A stretch of 64,000 nucleotides of DNA from Paenibacillus polygoni (GTDB taxonomy: Bacteria; Bacillota; Bacilli; Paenibacillales; Paenibacillaceae). Both the position numbers and the translations under genes were made by a program. Under the pieces are notes generated by a model. It was not told the DNA's origin. It saw only the letters and a program-made list of their open reading frames with translations, and ran no database searches. Where the stretch lies: assembly GCF_030263935.1 (NCBI RefSeq), contig NZ_CP127162.1, positions 4,802,001 to 4,866,000 on the forward strand. The letters run 5' to 3'. Of this stretch, positions 37,431 through 50,216 are shown one piece after another (position 1 is the stretch's first letter; the number at the start of each line of letters is the position of its first letter).

Positions 37431-37510
37431 GTAATATCCTCCCAAACATTCCTCTTTCCTCTTTCCTTCTACTACATTTCGCCAGATGTAAAATATACCC
37501 TTTTAAATAG

Positions 37511-37541
37511 CAAAAGACAGATCCAAAAAGGACCTGTCTTA
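37511..37541 (-). terminator. Terminator of the methyltransferase-TPR gene
   Basis: Stem AAGACAGATCC / GGACCTGTCTT (one G-T pair), loop of five A, short T-run on the minus strand. Confidence 0.75.
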
Positions 37542-37549
37542 TGTAAAAT

Positions 37550-39115
37550 TTATTGTTCAAACCCTTGTAACAAAGCTAAAGCTTCCTCATGATCGGGTTC
37601 AAGTTCTAACAGTTTTCTGAGATAATGAAGTGCTTCTTCAATCTTCTCTAACTCGAAGCAGCATATTGCTAAACAATAGTAGACGGTAGATACGATCTCT
37701 TCCTCATCTTCGCAAAGCTCAATTGATATTTCTAAGTAATGTTTGGACTCTTCATACATCTCCATCTCAAACAATACTAATCCTGCATCGAGTGCTAAGT
37801 CATAGCGCTGTTCCATCACATAGTACGATGACCACATGATTTCAATACCTCTTTTAATATCCAGCAGCTCTTCGTCTCTTGCCTCCGGCAGCAGACTGCT
37901 AATCTGCTTTGCACTCTGAATAAAGAATTCTGCATCGTATCCGCCGAGACGCCAGAAGCTTAGAATCTGCTGCAACCCCATACTGTCTATTCTTTGATCG
38001 ACCCATTCTTTCATACTATAAAATTCATCGGGACCAAACCGCTCAATAAACCGGCGATAAGCCAGTCTTGTATTTGAATAATCCTGTGGCTGATCCAGCT
38101 GAAGAATACAGCCGACATTTATATTACGATAGTGATGCGGAGAGAATAATGCCTCGGCTCCTCTCTGTTCAAAAACTTGCTGAAGTGCATGGTAATTAGC
38201 TGTTAATGAGAAACTTCCGTGCATAATCAGCTCCGGCGGCTCTGAGAATCTCCAGTAGTCGAGTAAATGCTCTCCTTTATCTGCTGTAATTAATACAAAA
38301 CCTTCTTGTGACAACTGATTCAAACGTTCCAAACAAGTGAGTCCTGCTGCAGGAAATAAAATATGCGATTCTTCTAATTCTGCTTGATAAACAGCAATGA
38401 CATCACGATAAGGATATGCCTCCTGCTCATACTCAGGTGTTCTCCTATGTTCATAACGCAAAGATATTTGGTCTAATACTTCTGATGGTTTAAGTGTATC
38501 CATATGTTCAGGATATTCCACAAAAACATCTGCCTCATATATGTTTCCATCCTGAATATAAAGGAGTTCCTGAGGAATTCCGCAGAAGAAGTAATTAGCC
38601 ACAACCAGTAAAGGTTGCTTTACATCTCCTTTACTAATCGTGATGCCTTTCATCACTAGATTCAGCTCCGTGTCTTGAACGGCATCAAATTTTGCAAAAT
38701 CAAGTACGCCATCCGCTATAAAAGATTGCAGTGCCGGATGCTCTTTCCAAGCGAGTACATTACTCATGGCAAGATCCGTCATTACATAGCGGAAAGGCGG
38801 CAGCGATATCCCCGCATAGTCCCTGAGTTTATACAGCTCCAGAAGTACATGGTAAGCAAGTCGTCCTGCTCCTGCTCCGAGCTCTACGATCGTAACCGGA
38901 TCTGTGGTATGTCTTTGAGAGGCCCGATCTTGGAGAAAGCCAAATATCATCTCTGCATAAGCTGCAGCAATCATGGGATTACTCGTTATATATTGAGGGA
39001 CCTGGTCATTATTCCATGCCTTCATTCCCTTTTCTTCATAATAAGCTCGCGATAAGTCCCATATGGGTGCTTCGCTAAAGCGGTATCGTTGTTTTTTGTT
39101 CTTTATCATTTCCAT
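37550..39115 (-). CDS. SAM-dependent methyltransferase-like protein with C-terminal TPR repeats
   Basis: 521 residues. The N-terminal half has SAM-binding motif I as TIVELGAGAGRLAYHVL near residue 75, followed by FRYVMTDLAMSNV, and ANYFFCGIPQELLYI, which resembles the MidA/SAM-dependent group where a DSF/NYxF segment faces the substrate. From about residue 415 three TPR-like helix pairs follow (YDLALDAGLVLFEMEMYEES, VYYCLAICCFELEKIEEAL, LLELEPDHEEAL), which usually dock a partner protein. The substrate is not apparent. Single gene between SelO and the esterase. ATG at 39115 or 39109; the ribosome binding site AGGA is modest. Confidence 0.75.
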   Translation of the reverse strand: MEMIKNKKQRYRFSEAPIWDLSRAYYEEKGMKAWNNDQVPQYITSNPMIAAAYAEMIFGFLQDRASQRHTTDPVTIVELGAGAGRLAYHVLLELYKLRDYAGISLPPFRYVMTDLAMSNVLAWKEHPALQSFIADGVLDFAKFDAVQDTELNLVMKGITISKGDVKQPLLVVANYFFCGIPQELLYIQDGNIYEADVFVEYPEHMDTLKPSEVLDQISLRYEHRRTPEYEQEAYPYRDVIAVYQAELEESHILFPAAGLTCLERLNQLSQEGFVLITADKGEHLLDYWRFSEPPELIMHGSFSLTANYHALQQVFEQRGAEALFSPHHYRNINVGCILQLDQPQDYSNTRLAYRRFIERFGPDEFYSMKEWVDQRIDSMGLQQILSFWRLGGYDAEFFIQSAKQISSLLPEARDEELLDIKRGIEIMWSSYYVMEQRYDLALDAGLVLFEMEMYEESKHYLEISIELCEDEEEIVSTVYYCLAICCFELEKIEEALHYLRKLLELEPDHEEALALLQGFEQ

Positions 39116-39297
39116 TGTATCCTGCTCTCTACCCGTTTTTTATTGCTTTGTATCCTGCATCTTTCTTCTTACTCTATCATACTCTTTTTTTCCTTCTGTC
39201 ACGAATTCTACAGCAAAACAGGATACATTCCCATCTAACATACGGGTCACATATCCTGTTTCCTTAAGCTTCATATGATGATTCTTGGTGTTTACTG

Positions 39298-40770
39298 TCA
39301 GGTCCCGCAATAGGTCCGGTACGGTACAGCTGATTTCGGCGGTAGTGCAGCAAATTCAGCTTGTTCAGCTGTATAGGCATAAGGGTCTTTAAGCACATCT
39401 AGCAGCTGCTCCATAACGCTGTAGTCTGCTTGATTTACTGCTGCCTCTAACGCCGCTTCTACCCGGTGGTTACGAGGAATCACGGCAGGATTACTGCGAC
39501 GCATCAGCTCATAGGCCTCAGCCTTTGTTTCTGGTTGTGTGTCTAGTCTTGCCTGCCACTGCTCAAACCAAAAATTGAATTCATCACTCCCGTACATGGC
39601 CACCTCTTCAGGCTTTTGCAAAGTTAGAGAACGGAATGTGTTCGTGTAATCGGCATCTTGCTTGTACATCATGGTAAGCAGATCTTCGATCAGGGTTTCA
39701 TCCTCCTGCACTTCCGTATATAACCCTAGTTTTGCTCTCATTCCCGCCAGCCAGTGCTGACGATATAACTTAGGAAATTCAGCTAGTACGTCTTGGGCCA
39801 GACTCACTCCCTGCTCCGTGTCCTCATGCAGCAAGGGCAGTAAGGCCTCTGCTAATCTTGTGAGATTCCAACCCGCAATACTTGGCTGATTTCCATAGGC
39901 ATACCGCCCCTCCCGATCAATGGAACTAAATACGGTTGCCGGGTCATAATCGTCGAGGAATGCACAAGGACCATAATCAATGGTCTCTCCGCTGATCGTC
40001 ATATTATCGGTATTCATCACGCCATGAATAAAGCCGACTAACTGCCATTTACTTATAAGAAGGGCCTGTCTTCGAATTACTTCTTGAAGCAGATGGAGAT
40101 ATGGGTTCTCTGCATTCGCCAAATCTGGAAAATGCCTTTGTAAAGCGAAGTCAGCTAGGGATTTCAGATCCTCTTTCGTGCCCCAACTCGCAGCGTACTG
40201 AAATGTTCCTACACGCAGGTGGCTTGCTGCTACTCTGGTTAGAATAGCGCCCGGCAGATAGGTTTCACGAATAATCAGTTCACCTGTCTTCACCACGGCA
40301 AGACTACGGGTTGTCGGAATTCCAAGACCATGCATTGCTTCACTCATGATATACTCACGCAGCATTGGTCCAAGCGATGCCCGGCCGTCTCCCTGTCTTG
40401 AATATGGTGTTCTGCCTGATCCCTTGAGCTGGATATCAAATCTCTCACCGGATGGTGTAACCTGTTCCCCCATGAGCACAGCTCGTCCATCCCCAAGCAT
40501 GTTGAAATACCCAAACTGATGACCTGCATAAGCTTGAGCAAGCGGATCAGCCCCTTCTGGGATTTCGTTACCTGCAAGCACGCTTGCACCTTGATCACTA
40601 TTTAGCACCTGTTCATCTAGTCCAAGGGTCTTCGCTAGTTCATCATTAAATATAACGAAATGTGGTGAACGTACCGGTTCAGGCTCTTGGCGGGTATAGA
40701 ATAGATCAGGCAGACGGGAGTAGCTGTTGTCATAATTCCAGCCTGCATCTGAGATTTCCTTTTTATTCAT
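39298..40770 (-). CDS. selO: Protein adenylyltransferase SelO (YdiU family pseudokinase)
   Basis: 490 residues from ATG 40770 (GAGGAG at 9 nt). SelO folds like a protein kinase with ATP flipped, and transfers AMP to Ser, Thr or Tyr of redox proteins. Visible motifs: [33 protein letters not shown] with ATP-binding Lys and Arg, and [11 protein letters not shown] plus [14 protein letters not shown] holding the metal and catalytic Asn/Asp. It ends in YRTYCGT, the usual cysteine-containing tail of Gram-positive members; no selenocysteine is encoded. Single gene. A role in oxidative-stress control is inferred from the E. coli and yeast homologues. Confidence 0.93.
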   Translation of the reverse strand: MNKKEISDAGWNYDNSYSRLPDLFYTRQEPEPVRSPHFVIFNDELAKTLGLDEQVLNSDQGASVLAGNEIPEGADPLAQAYAGHQFGYFNMLGDGRAVLMGEQVTPSGERFDIQLKGSGRTPYSRQGDGRASLGPMLREYIMSEAMHGLGIPTTRSLAVVKTGELIIRETYLPGAILTRVAASHLRVGTFQYAASWGTKEDLKSLADFALQRHFPDLANAENPYLHLLQEVIRRQALLISKWQLVGFIHGVMNTDNMTISGETIDYGPCAFLDDYDPATVFSSIDREGRYAYGNQPSIAGWNLTRLAEALLPLLHEDTEQGVSLAQDVLAEFPKLYRQHWLAGMRAKLGLYTEVQEDETLIEDLLTMMYKQDADYTNTFRSLTLQKPEEVAMYGSDEFNFWFEQWQARLDTQPETKAEAYELMRRSNPAVIPRNHRVEAALEAAVNQADYSVMEQLLDVLKDPYAYTAEQAEFAALPPKSAVPYRTYCGT

Positions 40771-41281
40771 GAGTTCATCTCCTCTTTTGGCCTGTAGAAC
40801 ACTTCTTGTTTTGTAGTATACCCTTTCCATCCTTTCTTTGCTTACCGCTCAAATATTTAACTGTTTTTTACCCACTTGCCTCACTTTAGACTACATTTTT
40901 TGCATAATCTGAGTTAAATAGTCCTTCTGGGTGTTCTTGGAGGTAGGGTTGCTTGGTGATATTAAGAGATGAAGAACGTTTATAAACGAATTGCCGAGGA
41001 GGGTACAAATAGGTGTGTAAACTAGGAGAATGCTGCTAAATGCTGATAAATGCCGATAAACAAAGACGGTTTAACATATTATTTTTAGTACGAGTGGTTA
41101 TAAAAAAAGATGCCGATCCTACCGATATAGTAAATAAATCGCAAATTGGGATTGCAGAAAGATATATGGGAAGCGCTGTCATTTTATTGTTTCCTGAATG
41201 ATGTTTTAGGGGATTGTGAGATACAAGAAAATACAAGGGTTTACAGTTTATTACTGAGGGGTATATGAGGTTCTAGTTTTT
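40771..41281. other. 500-bp region without a convincing gene
   Basis: AT-rich gap between selO and the second marR gene. It holds imperfect near-repeats (AAATGCTGAT / AAATGCCGAT near 41037-41060) and scattered short frames without ribosome binding sites. No terminator for marR2 is obvious. It may be decayed sequence. Confidence 0.45.
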
Positions 41282-41701
41282 TTACTCTTCACTATTTAGT
41301 TTTTGGTATAAATGAATTAATTGATCTCGTTCTTGCTCTGTTAACTTCTTAAATAGATTCATACGCAGTTTCTCACCTGCTTGGGTTGCTCTATTCAAAA
41401 CATCTACACCATCATCTGTAATTTCCAAATAGATCACACGGCGATCACTTTCATGCGTCAACCGATTAGCGAACTTTCTCTTTACCAATTTATCTGATAA
41501 ATAACTGAGCGTGGGAGGAGTAAGTCCGAGTGTTTTTGCAATGTCCGATGGCCGGCTTTTTCCATTCATTTTTAAATGTCCGAGCACAATAATTTGCGAA
41601 ATACCGAGGTCTTCGTGAAATGTTTTATTCCACTCAATAATTAATTGATTGGTAACCTTATCCATACTATGTATAAGTTCAAAAAAGGGTTGTCTTTCCA
41701 T
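41282..41701 (-). CDS. MarR-family transcriptional regulator (of the SDR operon)
   Basis: 139 residues with the MarR winged helix: RPSDIAKTLGLTPPTLSYLSDKLV as recognition region and wing ANRLTHESDRRVIYLEITDDG. It follows the SDR gene on the same strand with a 71-bp gap, so both are probably one operon. A perfect 22-bp palindrome before the SDR gene is its likely operator. No cysteine is present in the N-terminal redox position, so OhrR-like peroxide sensing is not suggested. The ligand is unknown. Confidence 0.88.
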   Translation of the reverse strand: MERQPFFELIHSMDKVTNQLIIEWNKTFHEDLGISQIIVLGHLKMNGKSRPSDIAKTLGLTPPTLSYLSDKLVKRKFANRLTHESDRRVIYLEITDDGVDVLNRATQAGEKLRMNLFKKLTEQERDQLIHLYQKLNSEE

Positions 41702-41772
41702 AGAATCCTCCTCGGTTATACATGACAGCTCTTAAATAAAGAGGTAAGAGCTGTCACGCTGGTTACTATATA

Positions 41773-42507
41773 TTATTGAGCAGAGAACCCGCCGTCAATG
41801 ACTAATTCAGCACCTGAGATATAAGAAGAATCATCAGAAGCAAGGAACAAAGCAGCTTGTGCAATATCGCTAGGTTGACCCAAACGTTGCAGTGGAGTTG
41901 CTTGTACCAAACGATCTAACAGATCTCTTGAAGTGCTCAAGTTTTTAGTCATTGGCGTTTCAATGATTCCTGGGAACAAAGCGTTTACGCGAATTCCTTG
42001 ACGTCCGAAAGTCGTAGCTGCTGCTTTAGATAAAGCACGTACAGAACCTTTGGATGCAGAATAGTGGTTAAATCCTTGACCGATGATTGCGGTGTAAGAA
42101 GAAATATTAATGATCGAACCTTTCTTTTGAGCAGCCATGTAAGGAGTTACATGTTTCATACCTGCAAATGGTCCAAATCCATTAATGGAAAGCATTTTTT
42201 GCCAGTCTTCTTCGTTGATTTCTGCGAAAGGTTTCTCAGAAGAGATACCTGCATTGTTAACAAGGATATCGATTTTGCCAAAACGATCGTTTACTTCTTT
42301 AGCTAGTTCTTTCCAACTTTCATCAGAAGCAACGTTTAATTTCAATCCGTATACATTTTCTTTTTGGCTTGCTTTTTCCAGTGCTGCCTCATTGATATCT
42401 GCTGCAATGACAATAGCACCTTCTTGTACGAATAGATCCACCATGGATTCTCCAATACCGGAAGCCCCACCCGTAATAATTGCTACTTTATTATCTAATT
42501 TACCCAT
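41773..42507 (-). CDS. Short-chain dehydrogenase/reductase (glucose/3-oxoacyl reductase type)
   Basis: 244 residues of the classical SDR family: cofactor motif TGGASGIGE, NNAG, catalytic Ser in INISSYTA and YSASKGSVRALSK with the YxxxK pair; the C-terminal SGAELVIDGGFSAQ is typical. The acidic residue after strand two (ADINE) indicates NAD+ rather than NADP+ preference. ATG 42507 follows GGAGG. It is the first gene of an SDR-MarR operon with a palindromic operator. The substrate is probably an alcohol or ketone but is not readable. Confidence 0.88.
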   Translation of the reverse strand: MGKLDNKVAIITGGASGIGESMVDLFVQEGAIVIAADINEAALEKASQKENVYGLKLNVASDESWKELAKEVNDRFGKIDILVNNAGISSEKPFAEINEEDWQKMLSINGFGPFAGMKHVTPYMAAQKKGSIINISSYTAIIGQGFNHYSASKGSVRALSKAAATTFGRQGIRVNALFPGIIETPMTKNLSTSRDLLDRLVQATPLQRLGQPSDIAQAALFLASDDSSYISGAELVIDGGFSAQ

Positions 42508-42548
42508 TTTAAAAGCCTCCCATAACCCAAATATTTATCTTTATATTC

Positions 42549-42570
42549 AATATTTAGACGTCTAAATATT
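42549..42570 (-). promoter_or_regulatory. Perfect 22-bp palindrome, probable MarR operator of the SDR-marR operon
   Basis: AATATTTAGAC followed immediately by its exact reverse complement GTCTAAATATT, 42 bases upstream of the SDR start, in the promoter zone. Length and AT-rich arms are typical of MarR dimer sites. Confidence 0.75.
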
Positions 42571-42662
42571 AACTATCTAAACTTTAACAGAGAATTTAAG
42601 AGAAAGCAATGGGCAATGTAAGGGGATACAATGCAGAATATCACTATAATCAATTAAACTTG

Positions 42663-42691
42663 TTTATTAATTCTTAATATTTTGCTATAAT
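42663..42691 (+). promoter_or_regulatory. Promoter of the guanine-riboswitch transcript
   Basis: TATAAT at 42686-42691 with an upstream TG (extended -10, TGCTATAAT) and TTTATT at 17 nt as a weak -35. It lies about 37 bases before the aptamer. Confidence 0.65.
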
Positions 42692-42727
42692 TCATCCAGA
42701 CATTAAAATCAAAATTAATAATTTTCT

Positions 42728-42793
42728 CTCATATAATCGCAGGGATATGGCCTGCAAGTTTCTACCGAACCCCTTAAAGGTTTCGACTATGAG
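42728..42793 (+). ncRNA. Guanine-class purine riboswitch
   Basis: P1 CTCATA / TATGAG encloses the conserved core: TATAATCGCAGGGATATGG, CCTGCAAGTTTCTACCG, then CGACTATGAG. The loop-loop sequences (GATATGG and CCTTAAA) and junction TTTCTACC match the xpt aptamer closely. The specificity base in GACTATG is C (42787), which pairs guanine; adenine sensors have U there. Downstream hairpins and a strong terminator precede the transporter, so guanine should shut transport off. Confidence 0.95.
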
Positions 42794-42854
42794 CAGTGAT
42801 AAGTATTGGTGTTTTATACTCTTATGTTTATGGTAAGAGTCTGATTTTGTGCAG

Positions 42855-42917
42855 AAACCCAGGAACTATTATCTACTCGTGGAAGAGTATGGTAGTTTCT
42901 GGGTTTATTTGTTTTAT
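42855..42917 (+). terminator. Riboswitch expression-platform terminator
   Basis: Perfect 14-bp stem AAACCCAGGAACTA / TAGTTTCTGGGTTT (one G-T pair) followed by ATTTGTTTTATT, between the guanine aptamer and the transporter gene. Confidence 0.88.
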
Positions 42918-43026
42918 TAGACAAATAAAGATAATACCAGGTGTTCATTCCCCCCTTTTATTTTCAGAGAAAAATAAAAATATTTTAATGTTACCATCTC
43001 AGATCACTAGAAGGAGCAAAACCAAA

Positions 43027-44226
43027 ATGTATTTATTGATAAACCTTGTTGGAATTTTAGTCTTATTAGGGCTAAGCTATCTTTTGTCATTCAATAAAAG
43101 GGAAATCGCTTTAAAGCCTATTATTATCTTATTTGTTCTGCAATTAGCGACAACTTGGTTTATGTTATCCACGGATATTGGCGGACAAGTGATCACCTGG
43201 ATCTCTGACTTCTTCTTATGGTTAATTGATAGTTCCATGTCTGGGGTAAACTTTGTGTTTGGAGATTTTGCTCCCCTTGACGGCTCTGTCTATACGTTCT
43301 TTATGAATGTACTCATGCCGATTATCTTTGTTGTTGTATTTTTTGATATCCTTACCCATTTTGGTATTTTGCCAGCTCTGATTAACGCGGTCGGTTGGGC
43401 ATTCTCCAAAATAGCAAAAACTCCGCGTTTCGAAAGTTTCTATTCGATTCAGGTTATGTTTCTTGGGAATAATGAGGCTTTGGCCGTAACCCGTACTCAG
43501 CTCAATAAAATGAGTGACAAACGGCTGCTAACCGTTGCCATGATAAGTATGTCCTGTGTTAGTGCACCGATGCTGAGTTCCTACTTGCAGCTGCTAGACG
43601 CTAAATATGTACTGACTGCCATTCCACTGAATGCCATTGGAGCACTTATCATCACCTCTATCATTAATCCGTACCGTGTTACGGCTGAAGAGGATATTGT
43701 ATATACTCCATCCAAAGAGGAAAAAGGTAATTTCTTTGATATGATCTCAAAAAGTATGATGACAGGCGGTAAACTGGCATTGATTATTGCGGTCATGCTG
43801 ATTGGTTTTGTCTCCCTGATTACCGCAATCAACACGATTTTGGGATTATTTCATGATCAGCTCACGCTTCAGAACATCTTTGGTGTTGTCTTCTCACCAA
43901 TTAGCTTCTTAATGGGTGTAGATTTCTCACAGATCTTCACTGTAGGTCAATTAATGGGCGAGAAAATTGTTTTGAATGAGTTTGTTGCTATGACGAGTTT
44001 AAGTGAATTTATGTCCAGCTTAACTCCGCATACGGAAGCTGTTATTTCTACGTTCCTTGTATCATTCTGTAACTTTACAACGATTGGTATTATCCTTGGC
44101 AGTATGCAGGCCTTGTTCGGTGATGTAAGAGCAAAATTTATATCCAAATATACATGGCTGCTGTTAGCAAGCGGTATACTCGTATCCAGTCTAACGGCAA
44201 TGGTTGTAGGACTGTTTGTTTGGTAA
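43027..44226 (+). CDS. nupG: NupC/NupG-type concentrative nucleoside transporter
   Basis: 399 residues from ATG 43027, behind AAGGAG. The frame continues upstream through the riboswitch terminator, so the longer version is rejected. About 8-10 spans with the CNT-family signature blocks FVVVFFDILTHFGILP, QVMFLGNNEALAVTRTQL (the G/N-E-A motif) and SAPMLSSYL. The C-terminal gate NFTTIGIILGSMQALF matches too. CNT proteins import nucleosides with Na+ or H+. A guanine riboswitch upstream points to guanosine/inosine-type purine nucleosides, as for B. subtilis nupG (yxjA). The cupin gene follows after 38 bases with no terminator, so they form one operon. Confidence 0.9.
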   Translation: MYLLINLVGILVLLGLSYLLSFNKREIALKPIIILFVLQLATTWFMLSTDIGGQVITWISDFFLWLIDSSMSGVNFVFGDFAPLDGSVYTFFMNVLMPIIFVVVFFDILTHFGILPALINAVGWAFSKIAKTPRFESFYSIQVMFLGNNEALAVTRTQLNKMSDKRLLTVAMISMSCVSAPMLSSYLQLLDAKYVLTAIPLNAIGALIITSIINPYRVTAEEDIVYTPSKEEKGNFFDMISKSMMTGGKLALIIAVMLIGFVSLITAINTILGLFHDQLTLQNIFGVVFSPISFLMGVDFSQIFTVGQLMGEKIVLNEFVAMTSLSEFMSSLTPHTEAVISTFLVSFCNFTTIGIILGSMQALFGDVRAKFISKYTWLLLASGILVSSLTAMVVGLFVW

Positions 44227-44264
44227 AATGAAAGTAATACAGATCTTATAGGAGGTTTACAGCG

Positions 44265-44786
44265 ATGCAAAGACAAGACGCGCAATATTATGTATCGAAG
44301 CTAGGTCTCGAGCCACATCCCGAGGGCGGATATTATAAAAGAACTTTCGAATCTCAGGAACAGACCTCAGATCAAGAACTGAGTGTAAATTTTGAAGGAA
44401 CTAGAAAGCTTTATACCAGTATCTATTTCCTTCTCGGTTCAAATGATATCTCTCATTTCCATCGTTTGAAATCTGATGAGCTATGGTACTATCATGCAGG
44501 AAGCCCGCTTACGATTCATGTCATTGATGAGAATGGTGAATATAAAGCGCACAAATTAGGAATCAATTTGGAGCAAGGCGAAGTGCCTCAGATTCTCGTT
44601 CCTAAAAATTCAATCTTCGGTTCCTCTGTGATGGATGAAGATACTTTCTCTCTCGTTGGATGCATGGTGTCACCTGGATTTGAATTCCGAGATTTCGAAA
44701 TGTTTACACAAGAGCAGCTCTTGGCTACATACCCTGAGCATAAAGAAATCATCATGAAGTTAGCTTATGAGGTACTCCCAGATTAG
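44265..44786 (+). CDS. DUF985 cupin-superfamily protein
   Basis: 173 residues with the DUF985/cupin_5 pattern: HPEGGYYKRTFES near the N-terminus, then ISHFHRLKSDELWYYHAG, whose histidines and glutamate form the cupin metal or ligand site, and GCMVSPGFEFRDFEMF near the end. Yeast YML079w is the structural prototype; function is unknown, with ligand binding in a barrel as the only firm statement. It is co-transcribed with the nucleoside transporter under the guanine riboswitch, which hints at a role near purine or nucleoside metabolism (inference). ATG follows AGGAGG. Confidence 0.9.
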   Translation: MQRQDAQYYVSKLGLEPHPEGGYYKRTFESQEQTSDQELSVNFEGTRKLYTSIYFLLGSNDISHFHRLKSDELWYYHAGSPLTIHVIDENGEYKAHKLGINLEQGEVPQILVPKNSIFGSSVMDEDTFSLVGCMVSPGFEFRDFEMFTQEQLLATYPEHKEIIMKLAYEVLPD

Positions 44787-44811
44787 GCATTCATTATCAT
44801 TGTTTCGTAAT

Positions 44812-44875
44812 AAACACCTTGAGTTATAAGATGGGCACCATGCCGATCCTATAGCAAAAGGTGTTTTTTGTTTTT
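44812..44875 (+). terminator. Terminator of the nupG-cupin operon
   Basis: Outer stem AACACCTT / AAGGTGTT with a partly paired large loop, then TTTTTTGTTTTTG. Confidence 0.7.
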
Positions 44876-44955
44876 GCTTATGATTATTTATAGGAGCTCA
44901 TTCTATCTAGGTACAGCACAAGGACCCGCTGCCAAATAAGACCTTACTATATAAC

Positions 44956-44999
44956 AACAGGCATCGTTCTCTGCTTCTTAGCGAGAACGATGCCTGTTT
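44956..44999 (-). terminator. Terminator of the mqo gene
   Basis: Perfect 16-bp stem AACAGGCATCGTTCTC / GAGAACGATGCCTGTT with an 11-base loop, 56 bases past the mqo stop. Only a short T-stretch follows on the minus strand (TTGTTAT). Confidence 0.7.
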
Positions 45000-45055
45000 A
45001 TCAATTTAATCGAACCGATTTATTTACTCTGTAGAGCCCAAACATGAATCAGACA

Positions 45056-46561
45056 CTACTTGATGGACGATTGTAGTTCACCATTGTTTAGACCGAGTGT
45101 CCGTGCAGTAGAAGTATGAATTTGACGGATAAGATCAGGATTCTTCATTAAAGACATTCCGTAGGAAGGAATCATTTCTTTTAATTTCGGTTTCCAATTG
45201 TTCAAATGCTCAGGGAAGCATTTCTCAATCACTTCAAGCATAACAGGAACAGCGGTCGAAGCCCCTGGAGAAGCGCCCAGTAAAGCAGCAATTGAGCCAT
45301 CCGAGGCACTTACCACTTCCGTACCAAATTGCAGAGTCCCTTTGCCTCCAGCCTTGGTATCTTTAATAACTTGGACGCGCTGTCCTGATACAAGCAAATC
45401 CCAATCTTCGCTTTTGGCATCGGGAATGAATTCTCGCAGTTCTTCCATCCGTTTTTCTTTGGATAACATCACTTGTTGAATGAGATATTTTGTTAAAGAC
45501 ATATTTTTAGCTCCAGCTGCGAGCATCGTGAGCACATTGTTGGGTTTTACGGAACCGATCAAATCGAACATTGATCCCGTCTTTAAAAATTTGGGTGAGA
45601 AGCCGGCAAAAGGTCCAAAAAGTAATGATTTTTTATTATCAATAAATCTTGTATCTAGATGCGGAACTGACATAGGCGGTGCTCCTACTTTTGCTTTGCC
45701 ATACACTTTAGCATGATGTTTAGCGATCACTTCTGGGTTATTACACACCATGAAAAGTCCGCTGATTGGGAATCCGCCAATATGTTTGCCTTCAGGGATT
45801 CCTGACTTTTGTAGTAAGGGAAGACTGCCGCCTCCGCCGCCAACAAAAACAAATTTAGCGGTATGGCGCTCAACCTGACCGCTGCCATTTCGTACTTTTA
45901 ATTCCCACGATCCATTACTGTTTCGTTTTATATCTTCGACACTATGTTTAAATTTGATGTCCACGTTTTTGTTCTTTAAGTGGCCAAATAACATCCGCGT
46001 TAAAGCTCCAAAGTTTACATCCGTACCTGCTTCCATCTTAGTGGCAGCGATAGGCTCATTTGTTTTGCGATCTTTCATAATAAGCGGAATCCATTCCTCT
46101 AGTTTCTTTGGATCACTGGAAAACTCCATGCCTTGAAACAGAGGATTGCCGATCATTGTATCATAACGTTTTTTCAAAAATGCTACATCTTTTTCGCCAT
46201 GTACTAGACTAATATGGGGTAATGGCATAATAAAATCATGTGGATTGCGAATCAAATTACTTTTTACTAGATAAGACCAAAACTGCATAGATACTTGAAA
46301 CTGTTCATTCACATTTACTGCTTTATTGATATCGATTGAGCCATCTGCTTTTTCAGTTGTGTAGTTAAGCTCACAGAGTGCGGCATGACCCGTTCCTGCA
46401 TTGTTCCACTCATTAGAGCTTTCCTCACCTGCACTTGCTAACTTTTCAAATACTTTAATGTTCCAGTTCGGTACTAATTCTTTTAGCAATGTCCCTAAAG
46501 TCGCACTCATGATTCCAGCACCAATTAAGATTACGTCTGTTTCGGTTTGTCTGTTGCTCAT
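45056..46561 (-). CDS. mqo: Malate:quinone oxidoreductase
   Basis: 501 residues, the normal size for membrane-associated FAD-dependent malate:quinone oxidoreductase, which oxidises malate to oxaloacetate and passes electrons to menaquinone, bypassing NAD-dependent malate dehydrogenase. The FAD-binding N-terminus is [18 protein letters not shown], followed by the family blocks [34 protein letters not shown] and [18 protein letters not shown]. It lies as a single gene between two terminators. ATG 46561 follows AAGGACGG. Confidence 0.95.
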   Translation of the reverse strand: MSNRQTETDVILIGAGIMSATLGTLLKELVPNWNIKVFEKLASAGEESSNEWNNAGTGHAALCELNYTTEKADGSIDINKAVNVNEQFQVSMQFWSYLVKSNLIRNPHDFIMPLPHISLVHGEKDVAFLKKRYDTMIGNPLFQGMEFSSDPKKLEEWIPLIMKDRKTNEPIAATKMEAGTDVNFGALTRMLFGHLKNKNVDIKFKHSVEDIKRNSNGSWELKVRNGSGQVERHTAKFVFVGGGGGSLPLLQKSGIPEGKHIGGFPISGLFMVCNNPEVIAKHHAKVYGKAKVGAPPMSVPHLDTRFIDNKKSLLFGPFAGFSPKFLKTGSMFDLIGSVKPNNVLTMLAAGAKNMSLTKYLIQQVMLSKEKRMEELREFIPDAKSEDWDLLVSGQRVQVIKDTKAGGKGTLQFGTEVVSASDGSIAALLGASPGASTAVPVMLEVIEKCFPEHLNNWKPKLKEMIPSYGMSLMKNPDLIRQIHTSTARTLGLNNGELQSSIK

Positions 46562-46756
46562 AATTACCGTCCTTATACGCTAGTATTTGAAGAAAAGATG
46601 TATACGCTATCATGCAAGTTATAAATAGCCTTTTCGCATACCTTTTCTAGATGAATTGAACCTATACCTAGCATATCACTATTTTATCGACTTTTAAATA
46701 ATAGAAAACTGTGTAAATTTTGCTGTTTGTTAGGATTATAATTCCATTATAGATAT

Positions 46757-46792
46757 AAAAACACGGCACAGTGGATGTCATCCCTGTACCGC
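46757..46792 (-). terminator. Terminator of the GH53 galactanase gene
   Basis: Minus-strand hairpin CGGTACAGGGATG / CATCCACTGTGCCG with small mismatches followed by TGTTTTTATA. Confidence 0.7.
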
Positions 46793-46833
46793 ATCTTTAC
46801 GTACAACGAAGGTAACGTTCTCCCTCTATTCTT

Positions 46834-50211
<3,378 letters not shown>

Positions 50212-50216
50212 TCATT

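Noticed and set aside
41036..41236. 66-codon minus-strand ORF between selO and marR2
   Set aside because: No ribosome site, no conserved pattern, AT-rich chance frame.
42796..43026. N-terminal extension of the nucleoside transporter (476 residues)
   Set aside because: It runs through the guanine riboswitch terminator and is not membrane-like; ATG 43027 has AAGGAG.
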